The translations under genes were made by a program, and so were the position numbers. A stretch of DNA of 64,000 nt, taken from NCBI GenBank assembly GCA_947179485.1, contig OX359249.1, positions 34,148,250 through 34,212,249 on the forward strand. Reading direction: 5' to 3'. Shown here piece by piece: positions 10,236-20,511 of the stretch. A model generated the notes under the pieces. That model did not search any database, was not told the DNA's origin, and saw only the letters and a list, made by a program, of their open reading frames with translations. Source of the stretch: Allacma fusca (taxonomy: Eukaryota; Arthropoda; Collembola; Symphypleona; Sminthuridae). Numbering within the stretch: position 1 is the first letter of the stretch; the number at the start of each line of letters is the position of its first letter.

Positions 10236-12537
10236 TTACTCTTGACACCAATTTGCTGTCCATGCTGTTTGTCTGATCCAGTCGTTCAAATCTGTGAATG
10301 AACGAGAGTCAATTAAAATGTTTTTTTCGTCTTCAAGACCTCTCAGATATGATATGTGGTTACAAAATCAACAAACTAACCTGTCACACGTGCGTAAACT
10401 CCTGGTTTATCAGATCGAGCACATCCTTCTCCAAATGAAACAATTCCTACTTCAGCGTATCTGTTAGAGTTGCTGTATACCATGAACGGTCCTCCAGAGT
10501 CGCCCTGTTAGTAGGTTCATTATTAATTTCATATGACACATATAACACAAATAAACTCACAAACATTGAAGAGGCATAACTTCATCCTGGTCGCTCAGTC
10601 TTGAAATTAAAATACTGTAAATCATTGGGAGTTCCATAGTAAATTACTGACCTGGCACGAATCAATCCCACCTTGAGGATAGGCAGCACATACCATCCTG
10701 GGAGTTATTTTGTTACTGTATTTTTTATTGCATTCATCATTTGTAATAACCGGGATCGTAGCTTCCTGTAAAAGAGCTGATTGCTCACCCCCCTCCGTGA
10801 GTGTTCCCCAACCAATGACTGTACCATTTTTTGCAGCATATGTATCTCGGGTTCCCCGTGGGGGTAGGCACACAGGTGTTAACTTGGGTGCTTGTGACGA
10901 TGTCAGATTTAAAGGTGGGGAGAATTCAATAAGGGACACATCATAATCTTGGTTTGTAGGACTGAAATGAAAATTCTGACGTTAATTGACAGCACTTGTA
11001 ATCAGCATGTGGTCATGCCTAGTAGGTTCCTATCTATTACCCAGGAAAACTTACTCATAAAATGGATGTGGAATGACACGAGTGACGCTTCGAACTACCG
11101 TGGTGTCATTTGAAGACGTAATATCGTATTCATTGAAAACTACTTGTGATAGTTGAGGGAATGCCACTAACCTGCATACACATACATATCGACCGAATTC
11201 ATTAACAATAGTGATTATTAATAAGTTGAATAATTACAAACTTCTTTAAGTAGATACTTGCTTATTTTTCGGAACCTACCCAGTTGTAACCACACAATGG
11301 GCTGCTGTTAGAACGTAACGGTCGTTAATTAAAGCACCTCCACAGAAAGGAGCTTGCCTGCCAATGAATATCAATGCAGCCTGCCATGACCAGTAATCCA
11401 TTGGAGCATTTCGCCCCCCTACAATCCTGGTTTCCTCATTAACTTGTCCTCCTGGAACTCCGCACTCTAAAGATAACCGTTCACAGTTGATATTACATAA
11501 TAATTTCCTGCGAAACTCCTAATCACTCTCACGTTGAATGACATTAACTTAATAGAATTAATTCCATGGAAGAGACTTACTGCAAGAAACTGTTTGTGGA
11601 TTGCTTAAAGCATTGGTTATCGCATTGACAGTGGTACTGTTTCCAGCGCAGCTGACAGTGCAATTGAATCCCTTCCCTATACTGAAGAATCCGGACTGGA
11701 AATGAACTCTCATGGCAGACACACCACTGGACACATTTTGTGGTCCAGTTGTTCCCTCATATCTTTAATAAAAATAATTATTATTTGGATTAGGCCATTG
11801 GTGCTTCTTGAAATGTACACATCATACAGCTATTAAAATTGTATTTACTTTTGAGATGCTCCCATTCCATCTGACACTTCCACACTATCCCCTCTTGCAA
11901 GGTTGAACTCTGAACAAGTAATTATGGGAACACATCCAGCAGTTCCCTAATAAAATGACATTAAAACACCTGATAAGTCATGCAAAATCCAATCAATGCA
12001 TCCATACCTCTATTGTCAAATAAAATACTGTAATTTGTAGAAACTACTCACCAAGAAGTCAAACTTGCAATTAACTGATGGGGGATAGTTCAGAGGTAGA
12101 AATGGGGATTGGACTCTGTAGGCCGATGAGGAATCGATTGGGTATACTTGTCCACATTGGGTATCTAAACCAGAGTATTGTTATTCTAATGTTTTGACCA
12201 TATTTACTGACAATGAGGAAGGAAACAATTGATATAAGTATGGACTTACTCTTTACCGATACCCCAGCTGTGTCTTGCTGTGCGCTAGGGTCGGGAAAAG
12301 GCCAGTAAATACCCCTACTTTCTCCATTCGCTGGTTCCTGTAATAATAATAATATTAATTATGAAAGTACATTTAACTGCAGAAACATTCAAAGGTAGTG
12401 TCGGAGACATCATTAGATTAGACGGGTAGAACGTTACCACTACATTTATACTATGCTTTTGCACTAATGTATTTTACCCCTGTTGGTATCGCTAGAATAC
12501 TGGCTACAGGGAGCAGGAGTGCAAATTGAAGGAACAT
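10236..12537 (-). CDS. Secreted CUB-domain trypsin-like serine protease (10 exons, 444 aa)
   Basis: Exons in transcript order are 12537-12478, 12337-12250, 12164-12052, 11946-11849, 11762-11581, 11466-11280, 11171-11055, 10961-10652, 10504-10381 and 10291-10236. All introns are GT-AG, 85-147 bp, and all phases agree. Residues 1-16 form a signal peptide ([16 protein letters not shown]). A CUB domain spans about 53-156, with cysteines at 53, 85, 92 and 98. The protease domain begins at I195 after R194 (cut at R|IVGG); C182 in the CGVPGG linker probably stays disulfide-linked to the protease. The catalytic triad is H237 (TAAHC), D289 (YDVSLIE) and S388 (GDSGGP). D382 sits six residues before the serine, as in trypsins that cut after Arg or Lys. 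Such enzymes act outside the cell in digestion, immunity or development; which role applies here cannot be told. The gene looks complete. Its stop codon sits inside a donor-like GTAAGT. Confidence 0.93.
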
Positions 12538-14681
12538 TATTTCTGATAATCACCACCGCTTGAGCAAAATTTAGTCTGGGATTAATCACAATTGTTGAAA
12601 ATCGATGAGCTTAATAATAATTACTTAATAGCGTCATTTGCTGAAACACGACTGATCCATAGTATAATTTGTCGAGTTATTTATACAGATCAAAATCTAG
12701 GCCATAGGGAGTGGGATCACCAAGCTACAAGGTATCATAATCTGGGGAAATTATATCTTCGAAAAGATGCTACAAGTTGCAATTAACTACATTCTATTTG
12801 AGCATTAATTTGAGTAAGGTTTTTTTTGCAATAACTCCCTTTGCGACAATCCTGTAGATTATTTCTATCATTCCAGAGTACTTTTGCAAGGATATGTAAA
12901 AACCATTGATTCAGATTAATCACACTTGATTTCGTGCGTAACTACAACATCAATGAAAACAGGGAAATCCCCGGTCCTTGACATTTCCTTCGAATTGTTA
13001 CATTTCTAGTTCAAAGGCACTGGTGCAAAGTATCACTGGATATCGTGATCTTCTTTCTTGAAATCTTATGAGCATTGGGTAGGAACTAAAGTTAAAACTA
13101 CAGCAAGAACATTACAAAATACATATGCATGTAATTTACTAATGTACTGTACTAATTTTTAATAATCATATTGCTCGGCAGGAATAATTGATAAATAAAT
13201 TGTTTCTTAACCCATTCATTTGGATTTGCATAATTATTTTCTGGAAAAAGGCAGCCCCTAACAAGCAAGTAGATGATTAATTATGTAAGTGCCTTTATAG
13301 AATATCCAGTGCAGCAAGGGTTTTACAGTACGAATGAGAGTCAAGATCACAGTGGGTTAAAATGCCAGTAGATTTCTAGGTCAATAATGAGATTTATTAT
13401 GGTCGCAGTGTATGCTCATTTTCTTCTTTGAACATACATATGGAGGACATTGGCTGAAAATATTCTGGCCTGTTGATTCTCCTATAGTACATAATACGTA
13501 TCACCCTTTTCTTTACAAAGGACGACCAAAGAGACAGCATAAATGATTTATTCCAATAAAAACACTTTCGATTGGTTATCTCCAAGGGAGATATTAAGAC
13601 AACTCATAATGACGAACAGAGTCACATAATCTTTTTAGGTAATATAATTCTTTATTTTCATGAATGTTATCAGCTGGAGACAAGGCGCGAGACAACCTGC
13701 CAAGTTCATTTTGTATGTATGATGCAACGTAATAGTAATAATAATTATTCAGTATCCAACATACCAGTAATTAAATTATTGCTAATACCTTCACAGTATT
13801 CCTTGCGAAATGAGCCCTGTATCTGTGGCTTTGCTAAATAATATTAACTATCAATAACCTGGCTCACTGTGGAATACAATTAGACAGGAGGCTTGACAAT
13901 ACTGCAACTCTTCATAATCCCTTAAAACCTCAATATAATTCCACACTTCTTTATTGGGAAAAAATTTAACCCCAGAATTAAATGTTATTATTTTAAACAT
14001 ACAGTAACTTTACCGTCATGTTGTATCAATACTACTAATGCTCACGCAGTTCAATTTACTTTTATTGAAAACTGAATGTAGTCCATTTTGCTCTTAGAGA
14101 GACTTGAACTACTTACACGTATTGTATTTAGGTGTGGCACTCGGAATTTCAAAATTCCATCTACATTGATTTGCTCATTTCCCTATAGTGTCCTATAATA
14201 TCATGTCTTCCGTCTTTTAAAAATGGTTAAAAGTCACATAGACCAGTTTGTTTTAAATAGGAAACGTACCTAGTTTATTTTACCTCTTCACCGACGATAA
14301 TAAATTAATGCTTTCCAAAAATTGTATTAGTCTTTTAATACGAAAGTGTGGATGTACCTATTTACAGCGGCTCTTACGCCAGAACAAGAATAACGAATAG
14401 AGAATATCTCAACTCTCTATAATGTTTGTGAGTAAAACTGGGATTTATTAATAAATCACTCAAGCCAAGGTTGATTGTTAGAGAATATTTGCTCTTAGTT
14501 TGAGATGATATATTCCATTATAATAATGGGGCGATGAGGCTCAATACGTTTTTAATAGGGCGTTTTTACTTTCACATGCTACACGACTGCTGAAGCCACA
14601 GCAAAATATAGGCACGCAGCAGTATTCCATTAAGTTAGTTACTTGTCAAATGTAACCAGTGAGCATTAAAAATCAATACTA
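12538..14681. other. Intergenic interval upstream of protease gene
   Basis: This holds the promoter side of the minus-strand protease, but no clear TATA box was identified near its ATG. Open frames at 12592-12786, 13397-13585 and 13572-13841 lack motifs and are judged random. Nothing else was supported. Confidence 0.4.
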
Positions 14682-14891
14682 TAATGTTACATTACTGTCG
14701 AGTGCAGCTAAACTTTTCTGCAGCCGTCCTGCAGAGGCTCATTCAACTATTTTTTGCACATTTGTCTTGTAGTGTAGTGGTTAGTGCACTGCACATTTCG
14801 CAACGTTTTTGGGATCGAATCGGATTTAAAGCTACATTTTTTTTTGCATATCAGTCAAAATTTGTTGAAATCATTCACAAGTAACTCGATT
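14682..14891 (+). mobile_element. tRNA-derived SINE, copy 1
   Basis: The block shares a roughly 205-bp unit with the reverse complement of 26355-26580. A near-identical head of about 75 bp (CTGTCGAGTGCAGCTAAACT onward) is followed by a tRNA-like segment. That segment has an A-box-like word (TAGTGTAGTGGTTAGTGCAC) at about 14770-14790 and a degenerate B box (GGGATCGAATC) at about 14810. It is followed by a T-rich stretch. The anticodon arm does not fold as a normal tRNA, which fits a SINE made from a tRNA promoter. Open frames through it are artefacts of the conserved sequence. Confidence 0.72.
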
Positions 14892-15153
14892 TGGGGGTCA
14901 TAGGGTTGTATATATAAATTATATATTGGTCGTCAATTACCATTTATTAGTTAAATACATCTTATCGAACTCATCTATGACCCAACTGATATGGCCTGTG
15001 ACCTAGGTCGGCCTATTCACTTTGTAGCTTAAGTAAAACGTTATTTTATTATTATTACTATTTAAGCCGTCATTATTTATTATACGCCCAGAAAACACCC
15101 AGACAAGCTTCTACAATTCCTCTGCTTTCCAATAACTTTTCACGGACACTTGT

Positions 15154-15510
15154 TTAAGTAAAACTTAAAAATGTATCCTCATTGTTGAATTTCCCTTCTG
15201 AAGCAGACTGGCTACAAGTTTGCTCAATGTCTTGTTTGATCCTGTCCACAACCTCGGAGTGTATTAAATTGCTCTGAAAAGCAAATCCAAGTATACCTAC
15301 AAGCGAGGTCAAAATATTTTTAAGTGGTCTTAGGCCCAAAGTCGAAAGTCGAATAACTGAAGTTAATAATTCCGACAAATACCCAGCCTCAGTTGAATTT
15401 TTACATGTCAATTTCCCACGAGATACGAAACTTTTTGTAATTCGACGAAACACGTTGATAAAATAAACTACTCCTTTTACCAGGGTATTTGGGTACAAGT
15501 ACAGGTGCAT
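15154..15510 (-). CDS. Unrecognised open reading frame, 118 aa (low confidence)
   Basis: A continuous frame runs from an ATG at 15510 to a TAA at 15154-15156. The product is not recognised. It is moderately hydrophobic in the middle (LLTSVIRLSTLGLRPL, then LVGILGFAF) with a polar acidic C-terminus (EVVDRIKQDIEQ). An AATAAA on the minus strand at 15050-15045, about 100 bases past the stop, would suit a short transcript. A good acceptor (TTTTCAG) lies inside the frame, before AGCAATTTAATAC, so only the last 40 or so codons might be a true terminal exon. No homology or start-site support is visible, so it may be random. Confidence 0.25.
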   Translation of the reverse strand: MHLYLYPNTLVKGVVYFINVFRRITKSFVSRGKLTCKNSTEAGYLSELLTSVIRLSTLGLRPLKNILTSLVGILGFAFQSNLIHSEVVDRIKQDIEQTCSQSASEGKFNNEDTFLSFT

Positions 15511-16675
15511 ATCAGGTACAAACGTTTGTACCCATTCGATTTGGGCAACTAATAATTATAAAAACTAAAATATTTTTGATACAAGTCATTTTTTAACAAT
15601 AATTCTTTTATGGTAATAGGTTCAGTGGCTCAGAACATGACTTATTGGTCAAAGTTAGCATCTCAGGCTCAGATTAGCACAAATTGGTGATAGATAATTC
15701 CTTGCCAGTACTATTTATTATTATGGCCTGAAAACAGCATTAATGAAATAGTAAACTTAGGTAGTCCGCACTTCTAATTATCAAGTTTTGCCTACATTCT
15801 GAAATAAAAATGTATGCTAGAGTTTTCATTCAAAATGTGATCTGATCCAATGCAGAATGGATCGACGGTTACTTGTTAGACTACTAAGAATAAAACTGGA
15901 GCTGCGTAGTTGGGTTTGCTATAAAACGAACAACGCGTGTTAGCATTTCTCCCCAATTGCACGAAGATGGGAACAAGACGAAAAAGTCATGATGGGTTAT
16001 TTTTGTAATTTGCATTTCTTTCTTTCATTCACATACTCTCCATTGGTCCTCTCCCTCATGTTCAAGAGGGCGCCTAAATTCAAGTAACCTTTAAACGTGT
16101 AAAGTATATGCAATAAATTACAACAACATGTGGTTGGGAAAGCGGCAAAATTGTAATGATTCCTTGAGAAGATGCAGAAAAATTAACGGCAATATTCCTG
16201 GAAAATTTCTAATAAAATCAGGTCAGTGCCAAAAGATCAGAGTTGACGTATCCATAGGATACAATTCCTCCGATCTTTTGGAATTTAACATTTACTAAAT
16301 ATAAGAATAGATACGTAAGCAACGGAATTAATAGGGGAAATTAGAAGTTACTAATTGTTGTATAAGTTCAGACGAAATGGCACGAACTTTAGGAGACAAA
16401 ATGCTTTAAGTACAAAGAAATGCGTTTTAATGTTCAGCTTTTTCACATAAAATTTCCCTACGTGTACAAGACATTACACTACCCTTATGTAAAATTATTT
16501 GATTCTTCGCTGTACCCTTAGTTGCCCCCGGAGTTTCCCTCAATCTTTTAGTTTGCTACAAAAAGTTCACGAAAATTCCGCCTCTTCACAGACAGCAGTT
16601 GCAAGTGCACACATTCTACGTATTACAACATAGTTTACTCTAATTTTTTTATTGATTATTGTCTTCGTTTTCTAG
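15511..16675. other. Non-coding interval
   Basis: No exon, repeat boundary or regulatory element could be supported in this AT-rich stretch. Confidence 0.35.
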
Positions 16676-17183
16676 GTTTGAAAAATGTTACAATCCGGGG
16701 AAGTAGGATCAGGAGCTCAGTACAATGTACATCCGTTGGTAAGCGCTTTTCTCGTTCAAGTTCATTTCCGAAGTTTATACACACCGTACACCGTTTTTTA
16801 TAGAACTTTAAAATACTTCAATATCTTAGGTGGAAAAAACACCTTCTTCACTGAAGTTGAATCCACAAACTGTGGATATGATTAAAAAAAACAAATAAAA
16901 TGTGAGTGCAAACTTATGGATTCTTATATTTGGAATTTTAATTAATAAAATAATGATAGTAATTAATATTAATTACAGAATCAAATCAGGAGTTGCACAT
17001 GATTAAATATTATTTTTGTTTAGATTTCCCTAACTCAATGTACGCTGGCTGCTTAAAGAAGTTCCCACGGAATTTGGCAAGCAGCGTTGTGGAGTACGAG
17101 GTAAAAAGACCTTTTGGAGCTATTAACCTTGGTTTGGGGGATTGACAATTCGGTTTCAGGAACAACCTGTTACTGGGAAGTGA
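16676..17183 (+). CDS. Possible 3' exons of an unrecognised small cysteine-containing protein
   Basis: Three segments splice together in one open frame. They are 16676-16738 (acceptor TTTCTAG, donor GTAAGC, ending phase 1), 17024-17100 (acceptor TTTTTGTTTAG, donor GTAAAA, phase 0) and 17160-17183 (acceptor CGGTTTCAG, ending in TGA). The product tail reads LKNVTIRGSRIRSSVQCTSV, then FPNSMYAGCLKKFPRNL, and ends EQPVTGK. The reading frame uses a different phase from the ATG frame that starts at 16685. Upstream exons were not found, and the family is not recognised; two cysteines and a possible N-glycosylation site (NVT) hint at an extracellular protein. The consistent phases are the main support. 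Confidence 0.28.
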
Positions 17184-18305
17184 AACTTTAAAGAGTGGAG
17201 ATTTTTTTAAAGCAAAGCATGTGGTGAAATTGGTCGGTTTTCATTTTGTGCCTCAAAAGACTTGAACAGAAGCACATACAGAGACAAACCCAATGACAAC
17301 CGGGGTGTTTCAATGTAGATGTTAGACCCGGAAGCGGGAGTTTGGATTTCGGATGGCGCGAGCCCGACCGGGCCGAGATTTGGGCCGGGTTTGGTCTGTA
17401 ATTACGAACTAACGTCGGGCAAGAACCAGGTCTGGGGTACACTAAAATTGTATAACAGGGTTAAGATAGTTTTCAAAGGACCGAGTTTTCAAAGGACGTT
17501 TAAATGTTTAGCCCCTTGGCTGGCCGGGATGGACTGTCTTTTTTCGGGTTGCTTGCGGGTTTGGATCTGAATTTTTCACCTCTACTTCATTGAATATATG
17601 GTCAAACTGCTCATGGTTTTCACATTGTTGAAATTTTACGAAATTTCGAAAATTTGTAACAGCCATCGACCGTTAATTTGTGTATTTCAAGTAATACGAA
17701 ATCTTATTTCACCTGAATTTATGATTTTTCATTTTCGGAATTATTCCTCTTGAACATTGATTTGATACTTCAAGTAATACCAAATAGTGCTATAGGATTA
17801 ACTGCCTTTTCTTTTGTTTTTTTTAAGTCATGTGGGATTTACTTTAACTTAATATGGGCTTCGCTTCTTTCTGGCAACTAAGGCTTTCGCACGGGATGAG
17901 TTACGATGGCAGAACCAATGTAAACCCACCACTTGCGTCTTGAAATATTGTTTCCCGAGATTTCATTAACCATTTTGGGGGAAATTAAACTTTAATTTAA
18001 GAAAGTCTGATTTAACCACGGAAATGATTTCAACGGTTGCTGAGGTCGTACTTAGTAAATCTACTCCCATTTAACATAGCGTTGGGTGTATGCAGACTAG
18101 CAGTACTCATCAATCCATCATCTCTGTTTCTCTGACCTCCGCGATACCCGAACAAATTACACATCTGCTTGATTTTAGTTTAAGTGAAGTCATTAGACCA
18201 AGTTTTTATATGAAACGATTTCGGATTGTATCCGTATGAACTTAATATAATGTTAATTGATTGGATTTATTATATTGAGCTGTTTTTAATAATCTAAAAT
18301 TATTA
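17184..18305. other. Non-coding interval with a GC-rich degenerate patch
   Basis: At about 17315-17420 the sequence becomes rich in GGGCCGGG, CCCGACC and GGGTTTGG words, and again near 17515-17565 (GGCTGGCCGGG, TTCGGGTTGC). This is unlike the AT-rich surroundings and probably a decayed repeat. Open frames at 17188-17442 and 17319-17570 simply run through it. No exon was supported. Confidence 0.4.
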
Positions 18306-19023
18306 CAGTAAAACCTGTATATAATAGTCGTTCATATAATGGATTCCTGTTAATAGTGGTCTAATACTGAACTAATGATCATACCCCTTCAGTTAAAAAT
18401 ACAACTTGAAGGACCTGTATATAGTGGCCAACCAGTCAGGACGAAGGGATACAACTTGCGCGAACCCGAACCAAGAACATAGCTGCTTGAGTTTAATTAA
18501 ACGCAGTCGGACTACGTTTTTAAGTATTTGAAGCGGTTTCGTGTTGTATGTTTATGTACTACATCAATTGCTTATTTATATAGTAGGTCAATTCTATTTA
18601 AATACCTTGTTTCTTATTAGTGCTTTAAAGTATTTAAATTAATTTCTAGTTATTTTTAATCATCATAATACAATTAGTTGCTTTGCACGAAATCAAATAA
18701 TTTAGTAATGATTTGATCGAAGTTACATAAAGTTCTCTCTCTAAGAAACTTACAGTTATTGAAAGTATTTAAAATGTTAAATCACAAAGTGGGCCTGTTG
18801 AAGAGCTAAAAATGGCCAAACAATTAGCGCCTAGTTAAAAAAGTGTAAAGTAACATTGTAACCAACGTATATAAGTAAAACCTTGTCGGGTTCGTGCTGG
18901 TATGCCTTTTTGTGTGTGTATTTATATAGTAACCCTTACCACTATATACTTATATAGTGGTCCCTGTCTATAGTGGTCAATTTTTGGCGTCCCTAGGAAA
19001 ACCATTATATACAGGTTTTACTG
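18306..19023. mobile_element. pogo/Tigger-like non-autonomous DNA transposon (718 bp)
   Basis: The left end CAGTAAAACCTGTATATAAT and the right end, its reverse complement at 19004-19023, form a 20-bp terminal inverted repeat. A TA dinucleotide flanks both ends (18304-18305 and 19024-19025), the target duplication of Tc1/mariner-pogo elements. CAGTAAAACCT-type termini are typical of the pogo/Tigger branch. TAGTGGTC/TATATAGTGG motifs recur near both ends. No transposase frame is present, so it is a non-autonomous derivative. Confidence 0.8.
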
Positions 19024-19319
19024 TATTAGTTCCTTTTTAATATCTGAGATAACTTAAAGTGATCATGAGGTAAGTCGCCATGAATTGCGGTGACATCAAC
19101 AGGTCGGAAACTATTTAAGCCAAATAATCCTATGAATAATATTCTAAGACAGAGTACCCAAAAGGTCTTTACATATTTCGTCGATTATAAGATTTTCTGG
19201 AATAGATTAAAATTCGAAGATTTAAAACGGGAAACAATAGTATTAATCATTATTTTTAAAACGTGTGAAATTGTTGATTATAATAACGCTAACATTCATG
19301 ACTTTGTCGGCGTGCATAC

Positions 19320-19428
19320 ATTTGCATGTGTTTATATAGTGACTCTGGCTACTATATCTTTATATAGTGGTCCCTATCTAGCAGCGTTGGCGTCCCTATA
19401 TACACCATTACGTATAGGTTTTACTGTT
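19320..19428. mobile_element. Partial second right end of pogo-like element
   Basis: This segment parallels 18910-19023: a TTTATATAGT word, TATATAGTGGTCCCT, GGCGTCCCTA and a GTATAGGTTTTACTG terminus. It is more diverged and lacks a left end. Either an older element of about 1.1 kb contains an internal copy of its right end, or this is a remnant of another insertion. The open frame at 19090-19446 crosses it and is not believed. Confidence 0.6.
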
Positions 19429-19589
19429 TGTAAGAATAGCCATTAAAATGTACACGCCACAAATTTGAATGTATAATGCGCAAAACATTGTTAAAAACAT
19501 TTTTGTTGGGATGACCTTACATTTTACTATATATAAGCATACTGTTCATGGTTGTATGTATTGATTAAATTTACTTATATGACTTATAG

Positions 19590-19883
19590 ACTCTCGAGAA
19601 GAAACGCGCAATGGAATCTGCCTGTAACCGCTGGGATGCAAGGAGATTATTACTGTCTAAACGTCTACAGACTATTATTGAGGCGGAAGAAAATCGGCAA
19701 GAAATTGAGACAATGCAGACAGTAACCACATTACAATCTGAACTTCAGAAGTTAAACAAAAAGAAAACAAACCGAAGAAATAGGAGGCGTAAACCATCAG
19801 AAGACCTAGAATTTCAGATCCGTCTGAAGAAACAGGAATTAGACTTAATGAAGGTACGAATTGGCGACAAAGTGTGTAATTGA
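19590..19883 (+). CDS. Terminal exon encoding a basic coiled-coil segment
   Basis: The frame opens after an acceptor-like TTATAG (AG at 19588-19589) in phase 0 and ends at TGA (19881-19883), giving about 97 residues; an ATG at 19611 would give 90. It is rich in Glu, Gln, Lys and Leu. A first helix (SKRLQTIIEAEENRQEIETM and onward) and a second (DLEFQIRLKKQELDLMKV) have heptad-like leucines. Between them lies a very basic stretch (KKKTNRRNRRRK) that could be a nuclear-localisation or DNA-binding segment. An AATAAA follows at 20060-20065. Similar tails occur in Myb/MADF-type DNA-binding proteins, but no such domain was found upstream. It could be a terminal exon or a single-exon gene. Confidence 0.45.
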   Translation, partial: TLEKKRAMESACNRWDARRLLLSKRLQTIIEAEENRQEIETMQTVTTLQSELQKLNKKKTNRRNRRRKPSEDLEFQIRLKKQELDLMKVRIGDKVCN

Positions 19884-20059
19884 ACGTTGTTTGTTTCTGA
19901 CACTTTTCTGTGAGAAATATGAATATGAGAACATTTAAAACTAAATACATGGTTGTTTCAATTTTAGTAATTTACTCAATTTAAGTTTCAATCTTTGTAT
20001 TGAAATGTGTGCTATATGTAAATATTACATGTATTTTGCAATTCATTTTTCCAAACTTT

Positions 20060-20065
20060 AATAAA
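20060..20065 (+). promoter_or_regulatory. Polyadenylation signal of coiled-coil exon
   Basis: AATAAA lies about 180 bases past the TGA of the coiled-coil exon and ahead of the duplicated block upstream of the toxin-family gene. Confidence 0.45.
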
Positions 20066-20187
20066 TGTAAGGTTCGATTTTAAGTCTTCCTCTAAATAGA
20101 TAAAATATTGCTTCATTGTTTTCAAGTGCATTTATTAATGATGTCATAATTGATATAAGTATTGAATTACAGAAATACTATGAAAGT

Positions 20188-20463
20188 GTAATGTAATAGT
20201 TTATACAATTGTAATAAGAACCTATCATTGGTAAGAATTAGTATTTGCGCCAGGTAAATTATTTCATTGACTCATCATGGATTTTTTATATCATTAACCC
20301 GGCACATTCTTCCATACAATTCTGATTTTTGTAATGTAATTCCCTTTTCAATTGATATAAAAACCTATGTTTGGTATTTAATAGTTCCCTCAAATAAATT
20401 ATTTACTTTGTTCATCATGACTTCTGAAACCTAACGAATATTTTTAAATCATTAGACTGGAAC
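20188..20463. repeat. Diverged tandem duplication upstream of toxin-family gene
   Basis: Unit 1 (20188-20305) and unit 2 (20331-20463) share, in order, GTAATGTAAT, CAATTG, AACCTAT with TTGGTA, AAATTATTT, TTGA/GTTCATCATG, TATTTTT-like and ATCATTA words. The period is 143 bp. The second unit reaches to about 50 bases before the start codon, so the duplication lies in the putative promoter or 5' UTR. Confidence 0.6.
20356..20363 (+). promoter_or_regulatory. Possible TATA box of toxin-family gene
   Basis: TATAAAAA stands about 155 bases before the ATG at 20512. In the upstream duplicate the matching position reads TGTAATAAG, so only the downstream unit has a strong TATA word. The transcription start is unknown. 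Confidence 0.3.
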
Positions 20464-20511
20464 TTGTTGTACACAGCTCAATTATTTCTTACTTGTTAGC
20501 AAAATTGAACC

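Noticed and set aside
10710-10946. 78-codon plus-strand frame
   Set aside because: It is the antisense shadow of the protease exon at 10652-10961.
14770-14830. Possible functional tRNA gene
   Set aside because: A- and B-box words are present, but the anticodon and acceptor stems do not pair properly and the unit recurs with a conserved non-tRNA head at 26355-26580, so it is a SINE.
19090-19446. 118-codon plus-strand open frame
   Set aside because: It ends inside the partial pogo-like right end and has no domain character or splice support.
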